The position numbers and the translations under genes were made by a program. The notes below the pieces were generated by a model that was not told where the DNA came from, searched no databases, and saw only the letters and a list, made by a program, of their open reading frames with translations. A stretch of DNA of 64,000 nt from Phlyctochytrium arcticum (Eukaryota; Chytridiomycota; Chytridiomycetes; Chytridiales; Chytridiaceae), in contig JAHLKI010000025.1 in NCBI GenBank assembly GCA_025602905.1, positions 124,001 to 188,000 on the forward strand, read 5' to 3'. The stretch's first letter is position 1. Each line of letters begins with the position of its first letter. Of the stretch, positions 11,495 to 21,331 are shown in pieces.

Positions 11495-13374
11495 ATGCCT
11501 ACACCAGATCATATAGAGCATGATATCCGCAACAATATGGCCCTGGCCAGCGCTGTCCAAATGACAATAGCTGGTGCTGCTAGAGCTCGTCCTAAAAGTA
11601 CCGCAACTGCATATGATCCCAATGGACGGTAAGTGATAAAACATGTGATTGAACGGTACAGTACTAGTAATTCTAACCATACATTTGGACTTGATCAGGA
11701 TTGTTATGCATTTCCAAGATGGCTGCACAGCTGGTCCTATTATTAAGAACTGTGGTAATCCCGAGAGGGAACAAGAACTTAAAAACTTGAGGAAGGTGCA
11801 GGCAGATGGGACAGTTGAAATGGTCCCACTCGCGGTTGGAGGATTGCAACCTACGCCAAGGCTGTTGTCAATGTGTTCAAGACCCAAACAACATTGGGCC
11901 AGAATTCGCACCCGCATCCCCAGGGGAAGGCATTGAACAGCCTTTTGGACTCAATCTCAAGAAGTCAGCACATTACCAATTGAACCAACTACAAAGGGTG
12001 TGACGAGAAGGAACTGGTTGCAATTTTGGGCCACAACTCAAGTTTAAGGGACTCAGCCATACCACAGATATCCTGCTAGGTCACCATACTCTTACACACA
12101 GAGAATCTTTTTGTGAGCATCAGTTGGCGGATTTGTTTACCTTGGAGCTCAAAGATGAAGGCCCCACCAAATGATTGAACCAGCAAATTGCATTGAGTAC
12201 AGAGGAGCAATGTGGTCAAAAGATGTTTACATGTGTGCCATTGGCATCCTCTTTTTGTACTTATTCTACCAACCCCAAATGACCAACAAGCCGTTTCCCA
12301 ATACAAGTGAACAAACAAATTGGTACAACATCCATCTCCTGAAGGGCAAAGACAGAATGAATCCCATCTGTTATGACATGCAAGCAATGCCTATCAAACA
12401 AACATTTGCAGGTTGCAGCATTGCAGCATCCAAAGTAAATCACACCATGAGAGGATTGGGGGTGCGCCTAGCATTGTAACAGATTGTCATCTGTTTGTCC
12501 TGTCGATAGCACCCCCGTGTTCCCTGACTTCCCAGCTCGAACCCCCCATATCTCTCCAAAACCAGAGTTTCCCCAATGCCAATGAGGCTTTGCGGGTGTT
12601 GCAGGCGATGAATCCAGCAGGTCAAGCGTTCATGAAACCCCTGATTCATGCACACAAAGTCATTTTACAAGACACCGTATTCCTTATGGATTTGTACCCC
12701 ACCCACAACCTTTGGCACCATGGCATCTTCCAGTCCCCGGAGTTTGCTGCGTTTGCCGCTGCCTTGAAAAGAAAGGATAGCATGGAAGAAAGTCCCCTCG
12801 ATATTGCCTTCGAACGTGCCATGCCCCATCTGGCAACCTTAGTGAAAAATGGATTTGCGGCTGCAAGCAAAACTAGCAAGGCTCTTCGGCAGGAAATCCA
12901 AATCTTACAGAAGAAAGTGTTCGATTTTTCCTTAGGGCGCGTGCCAATGGTTTTTCAAACCATTCCTCCCTACCGAATCAAGTCACTGCAGCCCAACCAC
13001 AACTCCAGTCCATGGCTTCACGCTGGGCTCCTCACGCCCACTCTTCTGCCACTGCCACTGCTGCCGCACCAGCAACCGACTACTCGGAGCCCTCAGTTAT
13101 CCCTTTGACGATGCCCAGCTATAAGCTGGGCTGTACATTGACCACCATTCTCAAAGTATGGAGAGAATATATGGTTGGAATAGGAGCAAACCCACCGGTA
13201 TGCTGGCTTGAAGGAAAGTACGGCACAAAGTGGAGGGCCAACAATGCCAAGTACTTCAGCCGCCGCGCCTTCTACTACAAGCGGATTGAATTGGAGTCAA
13301 AGCTCAGAACAATCCCCCAGCACATTGCTGCTGAAACGCTGGATCACAGACAGATTGCCCTCAAACAAGTGTGA
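11495..13374 (+). pseudogene. Crypton-like (Ndc10/GCR1_C-type) tyrosine recombinase remnant
   Basis: The plus strand carries, in order, blocks that match my knowledge of the fungal Ndc10-like recombinases related to Cryptons: an N-terminal ARARPKSTATAYDPNG after ATG 11495, LLGHHTLTHRESFCEHQ and ADLFTLELKDEGPT near 12080-12160, EYRGAMWSKDVYMCAIGIL and NWYNIHLLKGKDRMNP near 12190-12360, HTMRGLGVR near 12445, PSPLDIAFERAMPHLATL-like SPLDIAFERAMP near 12795, and a C-terminal GCR1_C-like DNA-binding block with WREYMVGIGANPP, KYGTKWR and FSRRAFYYKRIE near 13165-13300. Several frame changes and stops occur (for example TGA near 12169 and TAA at 12478-12480), so it is not functional. A candidate intron lies at about 11630-11700. 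The gypsy #1 LTR starts 180 nt downstream. Confidence 0.7.
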
Positions 13375-13557
13375 ATCAACTCTCGTCGCATTACCTTTCT
13401 TGTGCATGGTTTCCTTTTTTTTCATCTAGTTTTGTTACCAAATGCTTCTCATTATCCAAAAATCAAGTCAGTTATCTGTTATATTAGTTTTTTTCATGTC
13501 AGTTGGTTAGCTAGTATGCCAGTTGTGTTGTTGTTGCCGAGTTCTTTCAACAATATT

Positions 13558-14206
13558 ATGACAGATTGAGTCTGTCAGTACTTCCAGTGGATTGCCCCGG
13601 CCCTCAGCAACATTTCTGTATATACATGTTTGAGCAATCCTGCTAGTTTTACTCGCAAGATTCTCCCCTGTCCCAGTAGTAGTTTGAACTCCGACTTTCA
13701 CCAACCAACAGTCACATGACCTTGACTCATTGACGCGACCCGACACTGTCCACAACCCCCAACATTCCCACGTACACCATATCCATGATATTACATGGAA
13801 AGAAGCAAGAACGCCCAAAGGCGCAAGAGCACTGGCACCATGCACCCACACAGGTCACCACAAAGGCGCACCAAGAATCCCTGACAAGGAAAAGCAGCAA
13901 AGCAACCAATCAAGAGTGGGCACGTCCAAATGGTGCCATGAGCGGTCCAAAAAGACTCAAGAATGGCGCAAGAGCAATTAGGCAGCAAGGCCAAAGTCTG
14001 GCCGAGGTCAGGAAACATAGGTAGTTGTGAGTGGGAGGAACCTGGGGGAAAGGTAGCCTAGTTTTAGTATAAAAAGGGAGCAGTAGCGTGCTCCCCAGAA
14101 AAAGGGCACCCAGTCCCGACTTGTATTGTAACCTGTACCCTGTATACAATCATATTCCATTGTCGTCCTTCACTTTTGAAGTCTTCTGTCCCTGCTACTC
14201 GTCTTA
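13558..14206 (+). repeat. 5' LTR of gypsy #1
   Basis: Begins TATGACAGATTGAGTCTG or one to two bases inside that, ends CTACTCGTCTTA. A TATA box (TATAAAAAG) lies at 14068-14076, followed by GGGAGCAGTAGCGTGCTC, which fits a core promoter for the element. Confidence 0.88.
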
Positions 14207-14219
14207 TGGTAGCACCACC
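14207..14219 (+). promoter_or_regulatory. Primer binding site of gypsy #1
   Basis: TGGTAGCACCACC follows the LTR directly and would pair with a tRNA ending in ...GCTACCA. The same 13 nt follow the LTR end of gypsy #3 (minus strand, 28590-28602), supporting the assignment. Confidence 0.75.
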
Positions 14220-14239
14220 ACAATACCTCTGACCAACAC

Positions 14240-14545
14240 ATGCCCACCGACTCCTATCGACTGTACTCTCGTGACAAGCGCCCTCGACTTGTTGACCGAC
14301 ATACTCAGACTGAGTGGACACCCAAAGAGACATTCATTGGAGCCAGCAAACACCCTATTCCAACCGTCCTGAAAGCCAAGTTCGGCACCTTCCTGGGGCT
14401 ACTCAAACAAACCTTTGAATCATACTCCCGCAGCTTTGTCACGGATTACATTCTCGAAGCCCTTTGCCATCAGATTGAACAGTTCTACTTTGCGGTGAAC
14501 CGGCCATTGATATTGCTCCAACCAAAGAAGAACAAGAATCAGTAA
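14240..14545 (+). CDS. Leader ORF of gypsy #1, 101 codons
   Basis: An uninterrupted ORF between the primer binding site and gag, starting at ATG 14240 and ending at TAA 14543-14545. The product is basic at its end (PKKNKNQ) and contains TEWTPKETFIGASKHPIP and FVTDYILEALCHQIEQF. It is in the same frame as gag but separated by several stops, so it would be an independent product or an upstream ORF that modulates gag translation. I do not recognise a family. Ty3-type elements usually have a short untranslated leader here, so the ORF is unusual; chance cannot be excluded for 101 codons. Confidence 0.45.
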   Translation: MPTDSYRLYSRDKRPRLVDRHTQTEWTPKETFIGASKHPIPTVLKAKFGTFLGLLKQTFESYSRSFVTDYILEALCHQIEQFYFAVNRPLILLQPKKNKNQ

Positions 14546-14614
14546 CTCTTTTACACCAAAAAACTGTAAAAACCTCTGGCCCATTCCTCCTGTTGCACCC
14601 TAAAAACGTGCATC

Positions 14615-15532
14615 ATGTCCCTCTCTCAAGAAACTCAACTGTTCCAAAGTATTGCTGAACTCAATGCCGAAGTACGCCTACAGCTTTTTGAAGCCCAACG
14701 TCGCCAGCTGCATGAAACCGATCCCACTACCGCCGAGCCAGTAGGCACCAGTCCTGACCTCAGCCTGCTCAAAGTGGTCCAGTCCAAGTTGAAAACCTTT
14801 CATGGCAATCGCAGCGTCAAAGATCTGCGCACATACAGCAAACAACTCGATGCGTTTTTCAAGGTCACGTCCCACTATACTCCAGAAAACCAGCTTCAAG
14901 TCGCCATTATGTATCTCGAGTCCGTTGCGGAGGATTGGTGGAACTGTCACGTCGCCAACCATGAAGAAGGGTCCGAAGGGCGTATTACCAACTGGGCAGA
15001 TTTGAAAGTAGCTCTTGAAGCGGCATTCACAACAGTCAATGCAGTCCGGGAAGCGCGGGATCACCTGTCTTGTATTCGTCAAGTTGGGTCCGTTCAAGAC
15101 TACGTCAACAAGCTCAATGATCTTTGCCTGAAAGTCAACAACCTGTCCACCGCCAAAAAACTTTACATGTTTACCAGTGGTCTGAAGCCGCGCGTGCAAG
15201 AACAACTAGAACTCCATCCATACGCAGCCGACAACCTCGAAACTACCGCCACCTTAGCCGATTGCATCGACCAGATCCAGTACAAATATGAGACCGCTTG
15301 CAAGACCTCCAACAACCGCTCTCGGGTATGCAACAACAACAATATTAATGACACTCACTTCAGCCCCCGCAACTCGTCAGATGTTGTGCCGATGGAAATT
15401 GACAACATTATGTCAAACCAACCGCCTTTGAGTCGTCTGACCGATGCCGAGCACGAAGAACTCCGCGCGAAAGGTGCTTGCTTTCGATGCCGCCGGCCCG
15501 GTCACATGGCTTCCCAATGTCCCCTTCGTTGA
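14615..15532 (+). CDS. gag: Gag of gypsy #1
   Basis: The 305-residue Gag forms the retrotransposon particle and binds its RNA. ATG 14615 (MSLSQETQLF) is chosen because it opens the frame 70 nt after the leader ORF stop. A Gag core is recognisable at residues 45-215 (KTFHGNRSVKDLRTYSKQL, YLESVAEDWWNCH, VNKLNDLCLKV), and a zinc knuckle CFRCRRPGHMASQC sits at the C terminus (C-x2-C-x4-H-x4-C). The frame ends in TGA just after CPLR; that codon could be a CGA changed to TGA, since the downstream sequence SQQGNGRE continues in frame up to the inserted element. Gag of gypsy #3 at 27.2-28.5 kb is a relative. Confidence 0.9.
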   Translation: MSLSQETQLFQSIAELNAEVRLQLFEAQRRQLHETDPTTAEPVGTSPDLSLLKVVQSKLKTFHGNRSVKDLRTYSKQLDAFFKVTSHYTPENQLQVAIMYLESVAEDWWNCHVANHEEGSEGRITNWADLKVALEAAFTTVNAVREARDHLSCIRQVGSVQDYVNKLNDLCLKVNNLSTAKKLYMFTSGLKPRVQEQLELHPYAADNLETTATLADCIDQIQYKYETACKTSNNRSRVCNNNNINDTHFSPRNSSDVVPMEIDNIMSNQPPLSRLTDAEHEELRAKGACFRCRRPGHMASQCPLR

Positions 15533-15556
15533 TCCCAGCAGGGAAACGGCAGAGAG

Positions 15557-15629
15557 TGTCACAGTGCATACCCCCAGATAGCCTCTTATGAGGCTATCTG
15601 GGGGTATGCACTGTGACACTAAGGGTTAT
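15557..15629 (+). repeat. Left TIR with 62-nt terminal hairpin
   Basis: Arms of 29 nt around a TTAT loop, with no mismatch by eye, followed by CTAAGGGTTAT which is also shared with the right end. Confidence 0.9.
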
Positions 15630-15723
15630 TAGAATCAGAATATGAGGATTCAGAAGATTCAGAATATGACTAATACTCCAGTCCGCGCCAAACCATCTGT
15701 AAATTTGTAAAGCTTTGTTAAAG

Positions 15724-16197
15724 ATGAGATTTCCAATTGAAATAGTGTTACATATAGAATTGTGTGGTGACATTGATGCCAAGATCAAACTGAGGGACGC
15801 TTTTAAATGGCAACCCTTGAAACTCGAGATTCCCTTGGAACATAGAGAACTACTTGACAAGTGCATTGCAAAGTACTTGAACATTAAATGGGAAAAATCA
15901 TATCTATTTCCCGCTAACAGTATAGTAATGGATGTATGGCGGGGCAAAGTTAGACTTGATGAGAATAAAAGAATTTATAAAAAAATACATACAATTTCCA
16001 ATTACCAATATAATGATCCGCTTAAGGACATGCTCCTATGTCAAATTGCCATGATGATGTATACAGAAGAAGTGTTTCACATCGATAGTCTTGGGCTTGG
16101 AGCACGTCACCAAGAGTGGGTAAGTCATGGGTCATATGAAATATTTGAATTAGCAGAATCCGATACAGAAGAATATATATGGTGCCGATACAGATGA
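15724..16197 (+). CDS. ORF1 of the hairpin-ended element
   Basis: A 157-codon ORF from ATG 15724 to TGA 16195-16197. Its start, MRFPIEIVLHIELCGDI, resembles the first helices of an F-box (L/F-P-x-E-I-V-x-x-I), which would suggest a partner in ubiquitin ligase assembly, but the similarity is short and the remainder (RELLDKCIAKYLNIKWEKSY, CQIAMMMYTEEVFHIDSLG) is unknown to me. No signal peptide or membrane segment is seen. The ORF starts about 100 nt inside the left TIR. Codons are A/T-rich compared with gypsy gag, pointing to a separate origin. The function is unknown. Confidence 0.5.
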   Translation: MRFPIEIVLHIELCGDIDAKIKLRDAFKWQPLKLEIPLEHRELLDKCIAKYLNIKWEKSYLFPANSIVMDVWRGKVRLDENKRIYKKIHTISNYQYNDPLKDMLLCQIAMMMYTEEVFHIDSLGLGARHQEWVSHGSYEIFELAESDTEEYIWCRYR

Positions 16198-16424
16198 AGC
16201 GGAAGAAGTAGTAGTCACATAAGATCCAGGCCCCTCCGTCTCATAAGGCACAATTACCCCCACACGATCCAAAAGATGCAGCGAGTGGTGGATGAATCGT
16301 GTGGGTGCCTCTGTGTGTGAATCCTTCAAAAAATCATTAGGATGTCGATAATACACAGATGTTTTTTAGTTTCTTTTAAAAATATATTGTTTACTAAACA
16401 AGGTTTTTCCTTTAAACTCATTTC

Positions 16425-16530
16425 TATCTGTGTATCTGTGTATATCTGTGTATTTTAGTGAAATATCGTTAACAGAGTGCAAAAAACGATACACAGATGA
16501 ATACACAGATACACAGATAGTCCCCACACG
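16425..16530. repeat. Interrupted inverted repeat of ACACAGAT/ATCTGTGT units
   Basis: Several ATCTGTGTAT units (about 16430-16460) face ATACACAGAT units (about 16488-16520) and could form a stem around a 25-nt spacer. It lies between the two ORFs, upstream of the ORF2 promoter, where binding sites would be expected. Confidence 0.65.
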
Positions 16531-16600
16531 CCCCATATGAAATGTACCATACACGAACCATACACCGCTTCTCTATCAATAGAAAGGAAAGGAATCGGAA

Positions 16601-16608
16601 TATAAAAG
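16601..16608 (+). promoter_or_regulatory. TATA box for ORF2
   Basis: TATAAAAG lies 75 nt upstream of ATG 16676, with a pyrimidine-rich CA-containing stretch between that would suit transcription starts. Confidence 0.5.
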
Positions 16609-16675
16609 CAGCAAGTCCCAGGCCGATTGCCCCAGCTTCACCAGACCCCACAAGCTACACACGAATCACACAGCA

Positions 16676-17029
16676 ATGGACTACCTTGAGAAGAAGATGG
16701 AGCGTCTAATTGACCTTGACCAATCGGAAGAATTCAAGAAGGCAACAAAGTTGATAAAGGAACACACCGACCTACTAGCCACCATCAAGAAAACGATGAA
16801 GTCAAAGAATATAACGACATGGCAGGTCAAGAGAGGGACACTAGTGAAGAAGTTAAAGTTCAAGATCCAAACATGTCATTGTGTGGATACATCATCAATG
16901 TCAGAAGAAGTGCGTGATCAGTACATGGTAGAGACAGAAGTCTGTGTGCGAAACGTGGACATCATAGACACAGTTGATCAGATCATAGCGGGAGATCCAA
17001 GTGGTGATGACGTCATATCAATAGATTAG
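16676..17029 (+). CDS. ORF2 of the hairpin-ended element
   Basis: A 117-codon ORF from ATG 16676 to TAG 17027-17029, behind a TATA box. The N-terminal half is Lys/Glu-rich and probably helical or coiled (MDYLEKKMERLIDLDQ, KKATKLIKEHTDLL), the middle basic (VKRGTLVKKLKFKI), and the C terminus acidic (DPSGDDVISID). No zinc finger, nuclease or recombinase motif is visible. It may bind nucleic acid through the basic centre, which is inference. I do not recognise a family. The right TIR follows 200 nt downstream after an A/T-rich stretch. Confidence 0.5.
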   Translation: MDYLEKKMERLIDLDQSEEFKKATKLIKEHTDLLATIKKTMKSKNITTWQVKRGTLVKKLKFKIQTCHCVDTSSMSEEVRDQYMVETEVCVRNVDIIDTVDQIIAGDPSGDDVISID

Positions 17030-17230
17030 TTTGCACTTAGTTATGTATCGATAGAGCGGTTTGCACTTAAGTAGTTTGTGATACAATATAACTATATAAC
17101 TATATATCTATATAGCAAGCTTGCATTATGGGCAGTATTTTGTATCTTATATTCTCAAACTCTATACAATACAGGGCCGTGCACTTAAGGAGATCCCTAC
17201 CACCCCAAATATGACCCTATATGGCCCTAT

Positions 17231-17303
17231 ATAACCCTTAGTGTCACAGTGCATACCCCCAGATAGCCTCATAAGAGGCTATCTGGGGGTATGCACTGTG
17301 ACA
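17231..17303 (-). repeat. Right TIR with 62-nt terminal hairpin
   Basis: Exact inverse of the left TIR by eye, loop ATAA, preceded by ATAACCCTTAG. Followed at once by the GAGAG duplication. Confidence 0.9.
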
Positions 17304-17469
17304 GAGAGACTCAGTAAAGGCAGGGGGCCTTAGTGAGGACGACACAAAACCCCACACTACTGACAACCCACTGGTACACTTCTCTGTTAACAACACTTTG
17401 ACACTGGCCGCACGACATCCCCAACATCATTGTGAAATCCATGGACTAGCAACACAGTTGCCCCATGAG

Positions 17470-17640
17470 ACTTCACCCCCCCCTCCCCCCCCCCCCCCCC
17501 CCCCTGTTCCACCACCCCCAGACCAGGATCAAGATCAACCTCAAGACCAGGATCAAGATCAACCCCAAGACCAGGATCAAGATCGACCCCAAGACCAGGA
17601 CCATCATCCCACGACAACAATATTGTCAACCCATAGCAAA
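17470..17640 (+). repeat. Poly-C run and 24-bp tandem repeat in the Gag-Pol linker
   Basis: An almost pure C run (about 17478-17505) is followed by three copies of a 24-nt unit starting GACCAGGATCAAGATC (about 17521-17592) plus a partial fourth. In the retrotransposon frame this gives a Pro tract and DQDQDQPQ repeats, a disordered linker between gag and protease. Length variation here would be expected between copies. Confidence 0.85.
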
Positions 17641-17820
17641 CCCAGGAACCCGGTAAAACCATGGCACACAGAACCCAGTAAACAAGAACCCACAACACAT
17701 CACACCCAAAAATCATGACAGCTTGAAAGCCATGGACCCCCGAACCCCAGCACCCCAGAACTACCGGACCCAGATGTTGCCCCGTACAAACTCTCTATCG
17801 CCGGTAGAATTAGATCACAG

Positions 17821-19713
17821 TTGCCTAGTAATAGACTATTAGTAGTAAAGGGCACAGTACACGGACTACCAGTAAACATACTCCTAGATAACGGTGCAAA
17901 TCAGTTTTTTGTTAGTTCTAATTTCATTCGTCGAGCAAACTTGAACACCATACCACTGCCCAAACTAGAAATTTCCATGGCTGACGACACCAAGCAGACA
18001 GGAGGGGCTTACGTTCCGGGATTGTGCTATTCCGTAGGGACCCATACAGAAAAGGCCAACTTCTTGGTGGCCAACTTGAAATACGACTTAATCCTTGGAA
18101 TCCCGTGGTTTACATGGCGCAACCCAGAAATTGACTACCCCAGAGGGATTGTAACATTTTCCACCCCGCGACACCCACGCATGCAATGGTTAACAAAACC
18201 CCAAGAAGAACCCAGTACCCCAGGCAGGAACCCAGTACTTAACATGATATTGGCAAAAGAACTTGTTCAATGTTTAAGGAAAAAGGCTCAAATATATGTT
18301 GTCCAGTTGAAAGACAACAACCCCAGGAAAAAACCTGATGACTCGCAAAACCTAATTGACAAAGTCCTGGAACAGTTTTCCAATGTGTTTGTCGAAGAAT
18401 TGCCACCCGGCCTCCCACCGGAAAGAGCTACAGACCACCGAGTTGAAATGACGGACCCAACACAGACGCCTTGGAGACCCACCTACCACATGTCGGCCCT
18501 AGAGTTACAAGAACTTTGAAAGCAACTGACCGAGCTGCTAGATCGTGGTTTTATTTGGCCTTCCAAGAAGAGTCCATTTGGCGCCCCAATTTTGTTTGTC
18601 AAGAAAAAGGAAGGCACCCTACGGATGTGTGTCGATTATCAAGCACTGAACAAGTTGACCGTCAAAAATTGCTACCCACTCCCAAGAATCAATGAATTGA
18701 TGGACAGACTGGCTGGTGCAAATGTGTTTACAAAACTCGATTTGAAGTCTGGTTACCACCAGATCTGCATTCCTCCAGACAACGTCCCAAAGACTGCTTT
18801 TCGAACTCGGTACGGACACTTCAAGTTTCTAGTCATGACATTCGGCATGACAAATTCCCCGGCCACGTTCATGGGCCTGATGAACACCGTATTGCAGCCA
18901 CTCTTAGACCGCTCAGTCATCGTGTATTTGGACAATATCCTGATCTATTCGAAAACGGTCGAAGAACATGCACACCATGTCAAACAAGTCCTGGAGATCC
19001 TGCAGGAGCATAAGTTATATGCAAACAAGTCCAAGTGCAACTTTGCCCAGACAGTGGTCGATTTCCTAGGCCATGTTGTGTCGGACCAAGGACTCAGCCT
19101 AGATCCCAAGAAAGTCAGCTCGGTGCAGGAATGGCCCGCCCCCACAAGTGTTACAGAGGTCCGACAATTCATGGGTCTCGTAAATTACTTCCATACGTTC
19201 CTCAAGGACCTGGCCAAAGTTGCGGCTCCCATTACAGATTTATTGAAAAGCAATAATGCTTGGGTTTGGGGGCCGTCCCAGCAAAATGCCTTTGTACAAT
19301 TAAAGGAACTTGTTACCACTGCACCGGTGTTACGGCATTTTGATCCAGACCTGCCCACAGTTGTTTGTCCAGACGCATCAATGTTTGCGGTAGGAGCCTG
19401 GTTAGGACAAGATGACGGCTCTGGCATGTGTCCGGTGGCATATCATTCCCAAAAGTTAACCCCAGCGGAGACACGGTACGACACTCGGGAGCAGGAACTA
19501 CTCACCATCCACGACGCATTACGGGTCTGGAGACGATATTTAGAAGGACGAAAGTTCCAGGTCTTGTCTGATCACAAGTCTCTGAAATGGTTTCAACACC
19601 AAAGTTTTTTGACACCCCGACAGGCTTGCTGGGTTATGAATTTCCAGTCCTATGATTTTGAGATTGGGTATGCTCCTGGTAAATTGAATACGGTGGCGGA
19701 TGTCCTGTCTTGA
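17821..19713 (+). pseudogene. pol: Pol of gypsy #1: protease, reverse transcriptase and RNase H
   Basis: One frame, broken by TGA at 18517-18519 and 19711-19713. The protease has LLDNGANQFFVS (normally D-S/T-G) and YDLILGIPWF. The reverse transcriptase shows [24 protein letters not shown] (first catalytic Asp), the fingers/palm blocks [15 protein letters not shown], and YLDNIL where YLDDIL is expected (Asn codon 18934-18936). RNase H shows [26 protein letters not shown] and LSDHKSLKW. Both stops read as CGA changed to TGA, and the Asn codon as G-to-A at a CpG spanning two codons. The enzyme order and motifs are those of Ty3/gypsy chromoviruses; the copy cannot be active. Confidence 0.92.
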
Positions 19714-21325
19714 CGCCCGGACCTCACCCCAAGATGCGTCAAATGCAAATCATTCATTCATTGAACCCGGCCCACAGAGTTCGGAGGTAGCAACCGTTCA
19801 AATTCCATCACTTGAGGCCGCCTCCCTTGCCGAACTCATTGTGGAAGCAACCACCCACGATGATGCACTGGTTGAGATCATGAAATATCTGGAAGATACC
19901 GAGGTGGACATCCCAAAACGATTGGCACATTGTCTTCGCAGTTTGTCCACCCGCAACGGTCTTGTGTACTTTGATGACCGAATTTACATCTCTGACGCCC
20001 CCGAACTCCGACTCCAACTATTAGAGAATCACCACAACACCAACTTTGCGGGGCATTTTGGAGTTGCTAAGACATTTGCAGCCTTGGCAGCATATTATTA
20101 CTGGCCGGAGATGTACAAGGATGTCAAGAAGTATGTCCTCAGTTGTGATGCTTGCCAAAGGAATAAGTATAGCCAACAGGTCCCCGCGGGTCTCCTTCAA
20201 CCACACCCGGTCCCATTAAGAAGGTGGGGTGAAATTACGATGGATTTTGTAGTGGAGTTGCCAGCGTCTGGTCCCCAAGCATATGACGCCATCTTGGTAG
20301 TGGTTGACAGATTGTCCAAACGAGCTCATTTGATTCCTTGCAAAACAACGGCCAGCACGGAAGACATAGCAGAGTTATTCATTTCACATATCTTCAAGCA
20401 CCATGGACTACCAGACAAGATAATCTCTGACCGCGACACGAGATTCACAAGTGCATTATGGAGAGAATTGCTGACTCCTCTGCAGTGCGAGCAAGGACTC
20501 GCTACCGCCCAACATTAACAAACTAACGGACAGGCGGAAGTTACTATCAGGACACCGAAAACTTTCCTCCGCGCATTTGTTGATCACTGAATGACAAATT
20601 GGTCCCAGTTACTGCCCTTTGCCGAGTTTGCGAACAACAATAGTGAATCTGCAACAACAAAGTTTACTCCATTTTACTTGGAAAATGGGCAACATCCAAG
20701 AACTCCCAATACACCACCCAAGAATCTTGTGCCGGCAAGCTCCCGCGACAAAAATACGGCCCAAGAACACGTACAGTACATTGAAGACCTACTGACTATT
20801 GCCAAGGATCAGATTCGACACGCCCAAAATGAACAAGCTCGCAAGGCGAATGCCCACTTATGACCAGCCCCAAAGTTCAAGATCGGTGACAAAGTACTGT
20901 TGTCACGCGAAGGAACCAAAGTTGCCAAAGAAGTCACCAGGCCAACCCAGAAGCTGCTGTCAAAGTGGATTGGTCCATACGAGGTGACCGCAACCGATGT
21001 TCACGAGAATTACACCCTGCAACTCCCTCCCTCAATGCAAGTTCACCCCGTTTTTCACGTCAGGCTGTTGAAAGCATATCGCAACCTGCTCATGACTTTG
21101 CCACCCGCCGCGTACCAACATGTCTATCACCAGAAATTATTGAAGGCAAACCATATTACGAGGTCAAGAAAATCTTGGAGACCCGCACTTCCGTCAACAG
21201 AAACAGTACTTGGTCAAGTGGCAAGATTGGCCGGACTCACACAATACTTGGGAACCAAAGAAGAACGTCCTTGCTGGTACTGCGCTGGAAGCATTTGAGA
21301 GGGAGCAGCAACTTAATGAGAGTGG
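19714..21325 (+). pseudogene. int: Integrase and chromodomain of gypsy #1
   Basis: Continues the pol frame. The H2C2 zinc-binding segment is at about 20030-20165 (HHNTNFAGHFG, CDACQRNK). The catalytic core has TMDFVVELP, ISDRDTRFTS and GQAEVTIRT, giving D, D and E. TAA at 20516-20518 (from CAA), TGA at 20588-20590 and TGA near 20861 interrupt it. The end has HVYHVRLLKAY-like HPVFHVRLLKAYR and, after a frame change, a chromodomain: PEIIEGKPYYEVKKILE, YLVKWQDWPDSHNTWEP. The chromodomain would steer integration to marked chromatin. A purine-rich AATGAGAGTGGGGGAG polypurine tract ends at 21330. Confidence 0.88.
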
Positions 21326-21331
21326 GGGAGT

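Larger units (their letters stand above)
15557..17303 (+). mobile_element. Hairpin-ended element nested in gypsy #1
   Basis: A 1747-bp insertion flanked by GAGAG (15552-15556 and 17304-17308), read as a 5-bp target duplication. Its 73-bp terminal inverted repeats (15557-15629, 17231-17303) are perfect copies by eye. The outer 62 nt of each repeat is itself a hairpin: a 29-nt arm starting TGTCACAGTGCATACCCCC, a 4-nt loop (TTAT left, ATAA right) and the exact complementary arm. It carries two ORFs on the plus strand but no recognisable transposase, and is visibly richer in A/T than the surrounding retrotransposon. I do not recognise the family. A non-autonomous DNA transposon is the plain reading; hairpin ends also recall replicons with folded termini, which is speculation. 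Confidence 0.8.
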
